64,000 nt of DNA from Geothrix campi (GTDB lineage Bacteria > Acidobacteriota > Holophagae > Holophagales > Holophagaceae): contig NZ_JANHMP010000002.1 in NCBI RefSeq assembly GCF_024609265.1, positions 248,001 to 312,000 on the forward strand, written 5' to 3'. Positions 41,140-50,641 of this stretch are shown here, piece by piece (position 1 is the stretch's first letter; every line of letters starts with the position of its first letter). The position numbers and the translations under genes were made by a program. The notes beneath the pieces were generated by a model. It worked only from the letters and a program-made list of their open reading frames with translations, was not told where the DNA came from and did no database searches.

Positions 41140-41907
41140 ATGCGTCCAGAGCATCCGATCGTCCTCATCACCGGCGCGTCCAGCGGTTTCGGCGAAGCCA
41201 TGGCGCGGCTGCTGGCTTCGCAGGGCTGCCACCTGGCCCTGGGCGCCCGCCGCGTGGAGCGCGTGCAGGCCCTGGCGGGCGAACTCGCGAAGGCCCATGG
41301 CGTGAAGGTCTTCGCCGGGGCCGTGGATACCCGCCACACCGCCAGCGTGGACACCTTCGTGGCGGAAGCTGCCGCAGCCCTCGGCGGGCTGCACGTGCTG
41401 GTGGCCAACGCGGGCCTGGCCAGCGGTACCTTCAAGATGTGGGAGACACCGGACGAGGACCTGGAAGCCATGATGCGCACCAACGTCGAGGGCGTGGTGA
41501 AGACGGTCCGCGCGGGCCTACCCCACCTCCGCAAGGCCGGCTGGGGCCATGTGTTCTTCATCGGCTCCACGGCCGGCCACCAGCCCTACGAGGGCGGCAG
41601 CGTCTACTGCGCGTCGAAATTCGGCGTGAAGGCCATGGCCCAGAGCCTGCGCCTGGAGCTGAACGGTGAGCAGATCCGCGTCACCTCCGTGGATCCCGGC
41701 ATGGCCGAGACCGAATTTTCGAACGTACGCCTGAAGGATGACGACAAGGCCAAGGCCGTCTACCAGGGCGTGAAGCCCCTCACCGCCTTCGACGTAGCCG
41801 AGTGCGTGCGCTGGTGCCTCATGCTGCCCGATCACGTGAACATCGACGAGATCCTCGTGAAGTGCGTGGATCAGGCCAGCGTCCACAAGCTGCATCGACG
41901 GGCGTGA
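41140..41907 (+). CDS. Short-chain dehydrogenase (YdfG-like 3-hydroxy acid/serine dehydrogenase)
   Basis: This 255-residue classical SDR has the cofactor motif TGASSGFG (11-18), NAG at 90-92, and the catalytic Ser143, Tyr156 and Lys160 (YCASK). The basic ARR after strand 2 suggests NADP. Segments VDPGMAETEFS and the C-terminal part resemble YdfG, which oxidises L-allo-threonine, serine and 3-hydroxypropionate. AGGAG lies seven bases before the ATG. Co-transcription with the aminotransferase is likely, which would fit amino-acid carbon metabolism. Confidence 0.92.
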   Translation: MRPEHPIVLITGASSGFGEAMARLLASQGCHLALGARRVERVQALAGELAKAHGVKVFAGAVDTRHTASVDTFVAEAAAALGGLHVLVANAGLASGTFKMWETPDEDLEAMMRTNVEGVVKTVRAGLPHLRKAGWGHVFFIGSTAGHQPYEGGSVYCASKFGVKAMAQSLRLELNGEQIRVTSVDPGMAETEFSNVRLKDDDKAKAVYQGVKPLTAFDVAECVRWCLMLPDHVNIDEILVKCVDQASVHKLHRRA

Positions 41908-41925
41908 GATCCCAAGAATCAGGAA

Positions 41926-42041
41926 CTCCACGAAGGACACAAAGGCGTCCTGCGGACGCACGAAGAGACGCGAAGGAAGAAGGTTGGGCCGCCCCTTCCT
42001 CCTTCGTGTCTCTTTGGCTTCCCTTTGTGCGCTTCGTGGAG
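41926..42041. repeat. Long inverted repeat element (CACGAAGGACACAAAGG type)
   Basis: The outer arms CTCCACGAAGGACACAAAGG (41926-41945) and CCTTTGTGCGCTTCGTGGAG (42022-42041) pair at 18 of 20 positions. Inner arms at about 41961-41983 and 41994-42016 pair at about 20 of 23. The left arms also contain repeated CACGAAG units. It fills the 157-base gap between the SDR and MFS genes, which carries no gene. Confidence 0.8.
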
Positions 42042-42064
42042 ATCTTTCCCGATGGGAATGGTGA

Positions 42065-43210
42065 TCAGTCCCGGCTGAGCCTCAACGCCAGCGGCAGCGA
42101 CACGAGGATGGCCAGGGCACCCAGGGCCCAGCCGGCGCGATAGCCATAGGTGCCGATGATCCAACCGAGGCTGAAGCTGCCAAGGCCGATGCCCGAATCA
42201 AAGGCGAAAAGCAGGGCGCCGAAGGCCGAGCCGCGGCGTTTGGGATCCGCCGACTCCAGCAGCTTCGCGTTGATGAGCGTGTGCATCATGCTGTAGCCCG
42301 CGCCGTAGAGCAGGGCGGAGAGCACATGCCGCAGCGTCCCGCCGGGCAGCGCCGCCAGCAGGGCCATTCCAGCGAAGGCCCCCAGCAGCATGGCCGGAAG
42401 CTTGCGGATGGGCCGTTTCCCGAAGCCTCGCCGCAGCATGGCCAGGCGCATGAGCACCATGCCCACGGCCATGGAGGAGAGGAAGGCCGAGGGCACCGGC
42501 ATGCGCAGAGCCAGGGCCTCCTGGGCCGTGTAGCTGCCCAGGGCGCCGTAGCCCAAGGCCACGCAGAAGAGTACAAGGCTGGGGACGAGGACGGCGGCAT
42601 CCGGCCACTTGAAGCCCTCGGCGCGACCATGGGGATGATCCTTCGGCAGGGTGGTTCCCAGGGCGCCGAGGAGGAGGAAGAGGATCGCCAAGTACCAGCC
42701 GATGGGGGCGAAGCCCCAGCGCTGCTGGATCCACAAACCGAGCAGAGGCCCCACGATGACGCCACCGGGGCTGGCCAGGCCGTAGAGGCTGAGGCCGTCG
42801 GCATGGCGGCCATCCGGCAGCACGTGGGCTAGTGAAGCCATGGTGGCCGTCAGCAGGCCCGACCACACGATGCCGTGGGGGAAGGCCAGGACGTAGAAGC
42901 CCCAGCGCACGGGCAGCACGGCGTAGGCGCCGAGGAAGGCGGCGTAGAGGAGGGCGGAGGTGATCACGAGGCGACGGTGCCCGACGCGGTCACCCAGGGC
43001 ACCGGTGAACAGGGCGCCCAGGGCGCTGCCCGCCGTGAAGAGGCTCATGAACCGGCCGCTTTCGGCCAGCGAAGCCCCCAGGGCGCGCAGGCGGAGCGGC
43101 ACCGTGGGGAAGAGCTGGAAGGCAGCAAAAAAGGTAAGGAACGTGATGGCCCAGACTAGGGCGAACTGCCGCGTGATCAGGCGCGGCCGCGGGCTCGAAA
43201 GATCCATCAT
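42065..43210 (-). CDS. Major facilitator superfamily transporter 1
   Basis: This 381-residue protein has 12 membrane helices. The MFS signature between helices 2 and 3 reads GALGDRVGHRR, and the second-half repeat is GFGKRPIRK. Its start overlaps the stop of the neighbouring MFS gene (ATGATG). The two proteins share many aligned blocks (LAESGRF, LYGAGYSMMHT versus VYGAGYGMVHT, GGTLRH versus GGLARH), so they are tandem paralogues. The substrate is unknown; drug/sugar-phosphate-like efflux families are closest by pattern. Confidence 0.9.
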   Translation of the reverse strand: MMDLSSPRPRLITRQFALVWAITFLTFFAAFQLFPTVPLRLRALGASLAESGRFMSLFTAGSALGALFTGALGDRVGHRRLVITSALLYAAFLGAYAVLPVRWGFYVLAFPHGIVWSGLLTATMASLAHVLPDGRHADGLSLYGLASPGGVIVGPLLGLWIQQRWGFAPIGWYLAILFLLLGALGTTLPKDHPHGRAEGFKWPDAAVLVPSLVLFCVALGYGALGSYTAQEALALRMPVPSAFLSSMAVGMVLMRLAMLRRGFGKRPIRKLPAMLLGAFAGMALLAALPGGTLRHVLSALLYGAGYSMMHTLINAKLLESADPKRRGSAFGALLFAFDSGIGLGSFSLGWIIGTYGYRAGWALGALAILVSLPLALRLSRD

Positions 43211-44403
43211 CCCTCTACGATGACAGAGGGCGCCGGCGCGGATGCAACGGCCGGTCTGCGGACCACGCGCTGGGCCACGGGAATGCACAGCGTCATCAGG
43301 CCCGCCCCGATGGCCCAGCCCCAGCGGAAGCCCCCGTGCTGCATGACCCAGCCCAGGACCAGGGAGCCCAGGGCGGTGGTGGCGTCGAAGGCGAAGAAGA
43401 AGGCTCCCGTGGCCGCGCCGCGCCGCTGGGGCGGGGTGGTCTCCATGAGGTGCGTGAGCATCAGGGTGTGCACCATGCCATAGCCGGCGCCGTAGACGAG
43501 ACCCGAGGACAGATGCCGGGCCAGGCCCCCCGGCAGGAAGGCCAGCATGGCGTAGCCCACCGCGGTCAGGGCGGCCATGCCCGGCATCAGCGCCACGGGC
43601 CGCCGACCCATGCCTGTCAGTGCCAGCAGGCCGCGCATGGCCATCATGCCCAGGGCGAAACAGGTCAGGAAGGCGGCAGGCCAGGCCATGCCCAGGGCCT
43701 TCGCCTCCTGGGCACTGTAGGGCGTCATGGGACCGAAGCTGAGGCCCACCAGCCCCATCACCGCCACGCCCCCCCACACGGAGCGATCCGGCCACTGAAA
43801 TATCGGGCCCTCGATCTCCCGGGTCGCCTCCCGGGGCAGGGCGCCGATGAGGGCATACAGCAGCGCGAAGACACCCGCGAGGAGGACGAGCATCCAGGTG
43901 AAGCCCAGATGGGGCATGAGCCAGAGGCCCATGAGGGGGCCCACTGCCACGCCGCCAGGGCCAGTGAGGCCGAAGATCGAAAGGCCCTGGGCGCGGTGTT
44001 CCAGGGGCAGGATGCCGCCCACCTTGGCCACGGAGGCCGTGCGCAGCGCAGACCACAACAGGCCGTGCAGCGGCGCCAGCAGGTAAAACACCCAGCGGAC
44101 CCTCAGCAGGGCGTAGACCACGAGGATCCCCACCACCGCCAGGGAGGCCACCCGCAGCACGCGGCGCGGCCCCAGCCGATCGCCCAGGGGGCCCGTGAAC
44201 AGCGCGCCGAACCCGGATCCCAGCATGAAGGCCGTCTGGAAGCGCCCGCTTTCCGCCAAGTTCGCGCCCAGCTCCCGCAGGCGCAGGGGCACCACGGGGA
44301 AGAGCTGGTAGCCGGCGGCGAACACCAGGAAATAGAAAACGCAGACCACGAAGAAAGGCACCGTCAGGAACCCGGGCCGCTTTGATCCATCCACGTCCAG
44401 CAT
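43207..44403 (-). CDS. Major facilitator superfamily transporter 2
   Basis: This protein of about 398 residues has 12 membrane helices and the MFS motif GPLGDRLGPRR. It is a tandem paralogue of the adjacent transporter and lies upstream of it in the same transcript. An upstream GTG at 44424 is an alternative start; the ATG at 44403 has GGAGG only one base away, so the start is uncertain. Tandem MFS pairs may act as heteromers or reflect recent duplication. The substrate is unknown. Confidence 0.9.
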   Translation of the reverse strand: MLDVDGSKRPGFLTVPFFVVCVFYFLVFAAGYQLFPVVPLRLRELGANLAESGRFQTAFMLGSGFGALFTGPLGDRLGPRRVLRVASLAVVGILVVYALLRVRWVFYLLAPLHGLLWSALRTASVAKVGGILPLEHRAQGLSIFGLTGPGGVAVGPLMGLWLMPHLGFTWMLVLLAGVFALLYALIGALPREATREIEGPIFQWPDRSVWGGVAVMGLVGLSFGPMTPYSAQEAKALGMAWPAAFLTCFALGMMAMRGLLALTGMGRRPVALMPGMAALTAVGYAMLAFLPGGLARHLSSGLVYGAGYGMVHTLMLTHLMETTPPQRRGAATGAFFFAFDATTALGSLVLGWVMQHGGFRWGWAIGAGLMTLCIPVAQRVVRRPAVASAPAPSVIVEG

Positions 44404-44472
44404 CCCTCCAGGATCGCATGTCACCGGCCTCGGGGCCGCCCGCTATGCTGGAGGATCCATCCCGAGGTCGCC

Positions 44473-45996
44473 ATGCAGCTGGAGCAGTTCCATTCCGAAG
44501 TTGAGCGTGTCAAGAAGGGCGGCTCGGCCAAGGCCCACGAGAAAAACACCGAGGCGGGCAAGCTCTTCGCCCGCGAGCGCATCCGCCTGCTGGTGGATGA
44601 GGGCAGCTTCGTGGAGGACGGCCTCTTCGCCAACGTGCTGCACAAGGACCTTCCGGCCGATGGCGTCATCACGGGCACGGCCACCGTGGACGGCCGCCCG
44701 GTGGCGCTCATGGCCAATGACAGCACCATCAAGGCCGGCAGCTGGGGCGCCCGCACGGTGGAGAAGATCATCCGCATCCAGGAAGTGGCCATGCGGATGA
44801 AGATCCCCATGCTCTACCTGGTGGACAGCGCCGGGGCGCGCATCACGGACCAGCTCGACATGTTCCCGGGTCGTCGCCATGCGGGAACCATCTTCCACAT
44901 GGAGGTGGCGCTTTCGGGGCTAGTGCCCCAGGTCTGCCTGCTCTTCGGGCCCTCCGCCGCCGGCGGCGCCTACATCCCCGCCTTCTGTGACGTGGTGATC
45001 ATGGTGGAAGGGAACGCCAGCATGTACCTGGGGTCGCCGCGCATGGCCGAGATGGTCATTGGCGAGAAGATCAGCCTGGAGGACCTGGGCGGCGCACGCA
45101 TGCACTGCTCCGTGAGCGGTTGCGGCGATTTCCTCTGCAAGACCGAGGTGGAAGCCATCGCCCTCTGCCGCCATTATCTGGGCTACTTCCCCCAGCACTG
45201 CGAAGCCCCCGTCCCCGCCGCTGAGCCCAAGGCCGTGACCGCCAAGGCGAAGGACCTCCGGACCCTGGTGCCGATGGACATCATGGCTCCGTTCCAGATG
45301 AAGGATCTCATCGAGGGCCTGGTGGACGAGGGCAGCTTCCTGGAAGTGAAGAAGCTTTACGCGGGCGAGATCATCACCGGCTTGGCGCGCCTGGGCGGCA
45401 AACCCGTGGGCATCCTCGCCAACCAGCCCCGGGTGAAGGGCGGTGTGCTCTTCGTGGACAGCGCCGACAAGGCCACGCGCTTCATGACACTGTGCGACGC
45501 CTTCGGCATCCCCCTCGTGTTCCTCAGCGACGTACCGGGTTTCATGATCGGCAGTGCCGTGGAGAAGCAGGGCATCATCCGCCACGGCGCCAAGATGATC
45601 AGCGCCATGGCCAGCTGCAGCACGCCGCGAGTCTGCGTCGTGGTGCGCAAAGCTTATGGAGCAGGCCTCTACGCCATGAGCGGGCCGGGCTTCGACCCGG
45701 ACGCCACGCTGGCGCTGCCCACGGCCAGCATCGCAGTCATGGGCGCCGAGGCCGCGGTGAACGCCGTCTTCGCCAACAAGATCGCGGAAAAGCCGGAGGA
45801 GGAGCGCGTCGCCTATGTCCAGCAGCTCCGCGACGAGTACAACGAGGACATCGACCTGAAGAAGCTGGGCGCCGACCTGCACGTGGACGCCATCGTGGAT
45901 CCGACAGACCTCCGCGCTGAGCTCATCACCCGCCTCACCCGTGCCCGCCGCCGGGACGTCTGGCCCGCCAAGCGGCGGGCCGTCACCCCCGTTTGA
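44473..45996 (+). CDS. Acyl-CoA carboxylase carboxyltransferase subunit (propionyl/methylcrotonyl type)
   Basis: This 507-residue protein transfers carboxyl from carboxybiotin to an acyl-CoA. It has two crotonase-like halves: the first with FGPSAAGGAYIPAFCD, the second with VPGFMIGSAVEKQGII and RKAYGAGLYAM. Size and motifs match YngE of Bacillus and PccB/MccB proteins. It stands alone, divergent from the MFS pair. The biotin carrier at 28825 and the accC product are possible partners. TATGCT at 44444-44449 may be its -10 box, and GAGG precedes the ATG. Its last 14 bases overlap the convergent GGDEF/EAL gene. Confidence 0.93.
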   Translation: MQLEQFHSEVERVKKGGSAKAHEKNTEAGKLFARERIRLLVDEGSFVEDGLFANVLHKDLPADGVITGTATVDGRPVALMANDSTIKAGSWGARTVEKIIRIQEVAMRMKIPMLYLVDSAGARITDQLDMFPGRRHAGTIFHMEVALSGLVPQVCLLFGPSAAGGAYIPAFCDVVIMVEGNASMYLGSPRMAEMVIGEKISLEDLGGARMHCSVSGCGDFLCKTEVEAIALCRHYLGYFPQHCEAPVPAAEPKAVTAKAKDLRTLVPMDIMAPFQMKDLIEGLVDEGSFLEVKKLYAGEIITGLARLGGKPVGILANQPRVKGGVLFVDSADKATRFMTLCDAFGIPLVFLSDVPGFMIGSAVEKQGIIRHGAKMISAMASCSTPRVCVVVRKAYGAGLYAMSGPGFDPDATLALPTASIAVMGAEAAVNAVFANKIAEKPEEERVAYVQQLRDEYNEDIDLKKLGADLHVDAIVDPTDLRAELITRLTRARRRDVWPAKRRAVTPV

Positions 45997-48916
45997 CGAG
46001 TGCCTCGAACTCAACGACAGGAAGAGGGCGGCTGAACAGGTACCCCTGGAAGGCATGGCACCCGAGGCTGGCCAGGAAGTCCCTTTGCTCGGCGGTCTCC
46101 ACTCCCTCAGCGATGACGCCCAGGCCGAGGCTCTCGGCCAGCGCCACGATGGTGCCGGCGATAGCGGCATCATTGGGGTCGCTCAACACATCTCGGACGA
46201 AGGACTGGTCGATTTTCAGCTGATCGAATGGCATCCGCTTCAGGTAAGACAGGGAGGAATAGCCCGTTCCGAAATCATCCAGCGCGAAGCCCACGCCCCT
46301 GCCTCTCAGGATGGTCATCTTTCCGGCGACCTCTTCGGGATTCTCGACCAGCAGGCCCTCGGTCAATTCCAGCTTCAGCCGCTCCGGGTTCACGCCCGTG
46401 CTTCCGATCACCTCGATCAATTGGTCCACGAAGCCTGCCTGCCGGAATTGGCGAGGGCTGACGTTCACTGCGATCGTCAAATGGGCCATGCCGGGATCTT
46501 GGCTCCACGCTGCCAGCTGAACGCAGGCTGTCCTAAGGATCCACAGACCCAAGGGTAGGATCAGGCCGGTCTCCTCGGCCAGATGGATGAACTCGGCAGG
46601 GAGCACTGTTCCCCGTTCGGGATGTAGCCAACGCACCAGGGCCTCTGCGCCAATCAGGGCCCCATTCTCCAGGACCTGAGCCTGGTAATGGATGCAAAAT
46701 TGCTGCTGCTCGATGGCCTCGCGCAGGCTCCTTTCGTGGGCGACGCGACTGATCACGGCGCTTTCCATGTCCGGGTCGAAGAACCGCAAGGTGTTGCGTC
46801 CGGATTCCTTCGCGCGGTACATGGCCAGGTCGGCCTGTTTCATCAGGTCATCGAGGGTGGTGTCCTTGCCCATGAACAGGGTGGCCCCCACGCTCGCCGT
46901 GCTCGTGTAGGGATGTCCGCCCAGCTGGTAGTCCGCATTGAGCGCCTGGATGATCTTCTCCCCAACCAATTCCGTCGACCGGGCGGCGTCCTCCGGGACC
47001 GGACTCAGCCCCGGCAGGACCACCACGAACTCGTCGCCCCCGATCCGCGCGACGGTGTCGCCCTCCCGGATACAAGCTGTCAGCCGCTGCGCGACCTGCT
47101 TCAGGAGGAGATCGCCCCGGTCGTGGCCCAACGTGTCATTGAGCGTCTTGAAGTGGTCGAGGTCAATGAAGAGCAGGGCGCCGTGGCCTTCATTCCGGGC
47201 GGTGGCGGTCATGGTCTGTTTCAGGCGGTCCATCAGGAGGGTCCGATTGGGCAGTCCCGTCAACTGATCGAAGAAGGCCAGTGCCTGGATCCTCTCTTCG
47301 GTCCTTTTCTGTGCCGTGATGTCGAAGTGGGTGCCGATGTAGTGGGTAACTGCCCCATCCTCCCCCGCTACGGCGGAGATGGTGAGCCATTTGGGGTACT
47401 CTTCACCGTTCTTGCGCCGGTCCCACACCTCACCCTGCCAACCACCGGTCTGCCCGATGGCCTCCCACATGGCCTTGTAAAAGTCCTGATTGTGGCGGCC
47501 CGACTTGAACATGCGCGGCGTCCGGCCCACGACATCCTCTGGGGCGTAGCCAGTGATCTCGGTGAACGCCTGGTTGACCCGCAGGATGGTCTCCTGGGCA
47601 TCCGTGATGATCATGGCCTCCCTGGAATCGAAGACGGTCGCCGCCACCCTCAGGTCCGTCTCGATCCGTTTGCGGTCGGTGATGTCTTCGATGATCGACC
47701 AGATGGACGGCTGGCCATCCGGCAGCTTCATCAGCATGCCGTTGAGCCGGATGGAGATGAGGCTGCCCTCCTTGCGCACGTATTCCTTTTCGTAGGGTCC
47801 GTAGCGCCCGGTGCGCTTCAGGGATTCCAGCTGGCGGGCCTCCTCCACCTCGTAGGACTTGGGGGTCAAGGTCCAGTAGTCGAGGTGGGCGAGTTCCTGT
47901 GCGGTGTAGCCGGTCATGGCCTGGAAGGCGTCGTTGAATTCCAGGTAGTGGCCCTGCATATCCGTCAGCGCGATGCCCAGGGGTGACATCTCGTACAACC
48001 CTCGGAGCCTCGCCTCCCGGTCGCGGAGGCGCTCCTCCATTCTCACCCGTTCGGCCTGCAGGGCCGTGATCAGGAGACCCGTGAGGACCAGGGCGGTCAT
48101 GTAGCTCCACAGGATCAATTGGCTGAGCTGGGGATTGAGGAAGCGGGAAAGCCCATGACCCATGAGCACGGCCCAGGCTGCCGCAAGGGAGAACCCCAGT
48201 CCGGCCAGGGCCGTACCCGTTCTCCCAAGGCGCAGGCCGGCCCAGGTGAGCAAGGGGAGGGTCAGCAAGGCGATGGGCAGTGACCGGCCTGCCTGCGAAG
48301 GGGGATGGATGAAGGCCAGCCAAACGACCGCGGCGGCGATGATGAGCCAGAGGACGTATTCCCTCCGGGCTTGCCTCAGCCGATCGAGGTTTTTCTGGTT
48401 GAGGGACAAGAGGAGCGGGGCGGCCAGGAACACGCCCACGGTATCTCCCATCCACCAGGAGAGCCAGGCTGGCCCTGCGGCCTTCAGCGGCATCGATCCC
48501 ATGAGGAAGAGGCTCGCAGTGCCGAAGGTGGCCGAAACGGTCATGCCAAGGGCCGCCCCGACGATGAACAGGCCGACATCCTTCTGCCTCGAGAAGGCGG
48601 TGTCAAATTGGAACCGGGTGAGGTAGACCAGGGAGAGGATCGGCGCGAGGGTGTTGCCCACGGCGATGGCAGCGGCGAGGTGCCAGGTCGAGCCGATGGT
48701 GAGGTTGACCAGAAAAGCCCCCAGGGCGATGCCGGGCCAGACCCCGCGGCCCCATCGGAGGACCGCGGCCACCGCGAGGCCCGTCGGAAGCCAGATGAGG
48801 GTGATGTGCGTTCCCGCATAAGGTGTCTTCAGGCCCAGCCACCCCGTTGCAAAGTAGGCCAGGGCGAGAAGGCATTGCCGGTAGAACATCGAGGCTCTGG
48901 GGTGGGCTTGTTCCAT
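45983..48916 (-). CDS. MASE1-PAS-PAS-GGDEF-EAL cyclic-di-GMP signalling protein
   Basis: This 977-residue inner-membrane protein begins with a MASE1 sensor of eight or so helices (to about residue 290). Two PAS domains follow (about 305-415 and 425-540; the second has ITGYAPEDVVGRTPRMFKSG). The GGDEF domain has an intact GGDEF near 625. The EAL domain has intact EALVRW near 757, DDFGTGYSSL and KIDQSFV. Both cyclase and phosphodiesterase sites look catalytically complete, so the net activity cannot be predicted. No good ribosome binding site decides the start; GTG at 48964 is an alternative. Confidence 0.93.
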   Translation of the reverse strand: MEQAHPRASMFYRQCLLALAYFATGWLGLKTPYAGTHITLIWLPTGLAVAAVLRWGRGVWPGIALGAFLVNLTIGSTWHLAAAIAVGNTLAPILSLVYLTRFQFDTAFSRQKDVGLFIVGAALGMTVSATFGTASLFLMGSMPLKAAGPAWLSWWMGDTVGVFLAAPLLLSLNQKNLDRLRQARREYVLWLIIAAAVVWLAFIHPPSQAGRSLPIALLTLPLLTWAGLRLGRTGTALAGLGFSLAAAWAVLMGHGLSRFLNPQLSQLILWSYMTALVLTGLLITALQAERVRMEERLRDREARLRGLYEMSPLGIALTDMQGHYLEFNDAFQAMTGYTAQELAHLDYWTLTPKSYEVEEARQLESLKRTGRYGPYEKEYVRKEGSLISIRLNGMLMKLPDGQPSIWSIIEDITDRKRIETDLRVAATVFDSREAMIITDAQETILRVNQAFTEITGYAPEDVVGRTPRMFKSGRHNQDFYKAMWEAIGQTGGWQGEVWDRRKNGEEYPKWLTISAVAGEDGAVTHYIGTHFDITAQKRTEERIQALAFFDQLTGLPNRTLLMDRLKQTMTATARNEGHGALLFIDLDHFKTLNDTLGHDRGDLLLKQVAQRLTACIREGDTVARIGGDEFVVVLPGLSPVPEDAARSTELVGEKIIQALNADYQLGGHPYTSTASVGATLFMGKDTTLDDLMKQADLAMYRAKESGRNTLRFFDPDMESAVISRVAHERSLREAIEQQQFCIHYQAQVLENGALIGAEALVRWLHPERGTVLPAEFIHLAEETGLILPLGLWILRTACVQLAAWSQDPGMAHLTIAVNVSPRQFRQAGFVDQLIEVIGSTGVNPERLKLELTEGLLVENPEEVAGKMTILRGRGVGFALDDFGTGYSSLSYLKRMPFDQLKIDQSFVRDVLSDPNDAAIAGTIVALAESLGLGVIAEGVETAEQRDFLASLGCHAFQGYLFSRPLPVVEFEALVKRG

Positions 48917-49154
48917 CTGCGTGAGGGGGTCCGAGAGAGGCGTACCAGGAGCAAGAATGATCACACGCTCTGCTTTGAGAAAAGGTCTGGGCTGAACGGG
49001 GCGGTCTGGACGGCATTCCCGGTCTGATACCGACTCGCTATCGGTCTGCAGCCGGTAATGTTGACTTCGGTGCAGGGCTCACTTGGATCCAGGTGCTCTT
49101 CGCTTCACACCCAGGTCGTTGCGCTATGCTTCCTGCAGCTTTCGGGAGGTTCAC

Positions 49155-49676
49155 ATGTTCCGTCGCGTGGACGACTTCAAGACCATCTGGCAGCAGGAGG
49201 CGGAGAAGACCCTGGCGGTCTTCGCGGCCATCCCCGACGCGGCGGCCCACCAGGCCGTGGATGAGCAGCACCGGGACCTCCGGCGCATGGCCTGGCACCT
49301 GGTGGAGACCATCCTGGAACTGCCCCAGAACCTGGGTCTGAAGGTGAAGGGACCCGTCGGTCTGGGCTCCGATGGCTTCATCGCCACCCCGCCGCCTCCC
49401 ACCATGGCCGAGACCGCTGCCGCGTATCGCGCGGTGAGCGAGTCCCTGCTGGATCACATGGGCAGCTGGAGCAACACCGAACTGGGCCGGAACTTCACCC
49501 TCTATGGCGAGACCTGGACCGGTGCCTTCGCGCTGTATGTGCTGGTGAGCCACCAGACCCACCACCGGGGGCAGATGACCGTCCTCATGCGGCAGGCGGG
49601 CCTGCATGTCCCCAGCCTCTACGGTCCGACCAAGGAGGGCTGGGCTGCGTTCGGGATGGAGGCGCCCAAGGTCTAG
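49155..49676 (+). CDS. DinB/YfiT-family four-helix protein
   Basis: This 173-residue protein is of the DinB superfamily, whose members bind a divalent metal with three histidines. The histidine positions are in HRDLRRMAWHLVETI and the C-terminal SHQTHHRGQM. Many members are thiol-dependent transferases or damage-inducible proteins of unknown role. The ATG at 49155 has GGGAGG six bases upstream, and TATGCT at 49125-49130 may be the -10. The catalytic role is unknown. Confidence 0.87.
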   Translation: MFRRVDDFKTIWQQEAEKTLAVFAAIPDAAAHQAVDEQHRDLRRMAWHLVETILELPQNLGLKVKGPVGLGSDGFIATPPPPTMAETAAAYRAVSESLLDHMGSWSNTELGRNFTLYGETWTGAFALYVLVSHQTHHRGQMTVLMRQAGLHVPSLYGPTKEGWAAFGMEAPKV

Positions 49677-49683
49677 CGTTCGC

Positions 49684-50526
49684 TTACTTCAGGGGGAACT
49701 CCTTCCAGACAAACAGGACCACCTCCACCAGGATGAGCACGATGATGATCCACTCCAGCCGCTGATCCTTGCGGCGGGCCAGCACGTCCAGCACCGTGGC
49801 GCCCGCATCCTGGAGGTAGGCCACCTTCTGGTTCACAGCCGACAACCGTTCCTCCAGGTCGAACTGGTCGAAGAGGGCGCTGTCGAGGTGGGCCAGGGCC
49901 TCGCTTTCCCAGGTCTCCGGCGGATCATCGAAGAGGGTGAGGGTGTCCAGCACCGCGGCCCGCACCGCCATGGCGAAGCCCACCGTCCGCAGCAAGTCCT
50001 TCTGGCCGAACACCAGCCGCCCCTCGTCGCGGAGCGCCGTCACCACAGGCCCGAAGCGGGACATGGCCAGGCTCACCTCCACCTCCACCTCGTCCAAGGC
50101 GACGCTCTGGGCCAGGGCCAGGGAGACGACCTTCAGCTTGTCCAGGGAGAGCTCGCGCAGCCAGACCTCGGAGAAACCCACCCGGTCCGCCTCTGCCTGC
50201 AGGTGGACCCGCAGGTCATCCCGGGCGCCCTCCGCCCGGGCGCCCGTTCCCGGGAGGTCATCCAGATCGCGGAGCACTGCCTCCACGATCCCCGGGGAGG
50301 CGTTCCAGAACACCACGGCGCCGAAGCGCGAAAGGTAGACCCAGGCTCCGGCCTCGGGTTCGAGCACCAGGGGATTGGTGGACAGGACCCGGTAGTGGGG
50401 GTGGCGAGTGCAGAAGGCCCGGAAATCAATCTGGCCCAGGAAGTACTCGGCCCGGAGGAACAGCTCCTGGGCGGCCCCATTCAGGGGGAGCGGGATGTGC
50501 TGGAGCACCAGGGAACCCGAATCCAT
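49684..50526 (-). CDS. RMD1/DUF155 family protein with C-terminal membrane anchor
   Basis: This 280-residue protein has the DUF155 pattern: an N-terminal VYLSRFGAVVFWNASP segment, a helical middle (MAVRAAVLDTLTLFDDPPETW), and a C-terminal ending in a transmembrane helix (LEWIIIVLILVEVVLFVW). Eukaryotic relatives (RMND1) support mitochondrial translation. The bacterial function is unknown. It lies convergent to the DinB gene and divergent from the YceI gene. Confidence 0.85.
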   Translation of the reverse strand: MDSGSLVLQHIPLPLNGAAQELFLRAEYFLGQIDFRAFCTRHPHYRVLSTNPLVLEPEAGAWVYLSRFGAVVFWNASPGIVEAVLRDLDDLPGTGARAEGARDDLRVHLQAEADRVGFSEVWLRELSLDKLKVVSLALAQSVALDEVEVEVSLAMSRFGPVVTALRDEGRLVFGQKDLLRTVGFAMAVRAAVLDTLTLFDDPPETWESEALAHLDSALFDQFDLEERLSAVNQKVAYLQDAGATVLDVLARRKDQRLEWIIIVLILVEVVLFVWKEFPLK

Positions 50527-50641
50527 GGCCCCAATGTAGGCCTCAGGGGGCCACTCGGTGGTCCAGGCGATCGATCTGTTTGTTTAAGCTATTTTTTAAC
50601 AATATTTTAGATATAGACAAAAAGAAATTTAGAAAAAGATG

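Noticed and set aside
42065-44419. A 784-residue frame that appears to fuse the two MFS regions
   Set aside because: Its N-terminal half is the wrong frame of MFS transporter 2 (Pro/Gly/Arg-rich). The true gene starts at 43210.
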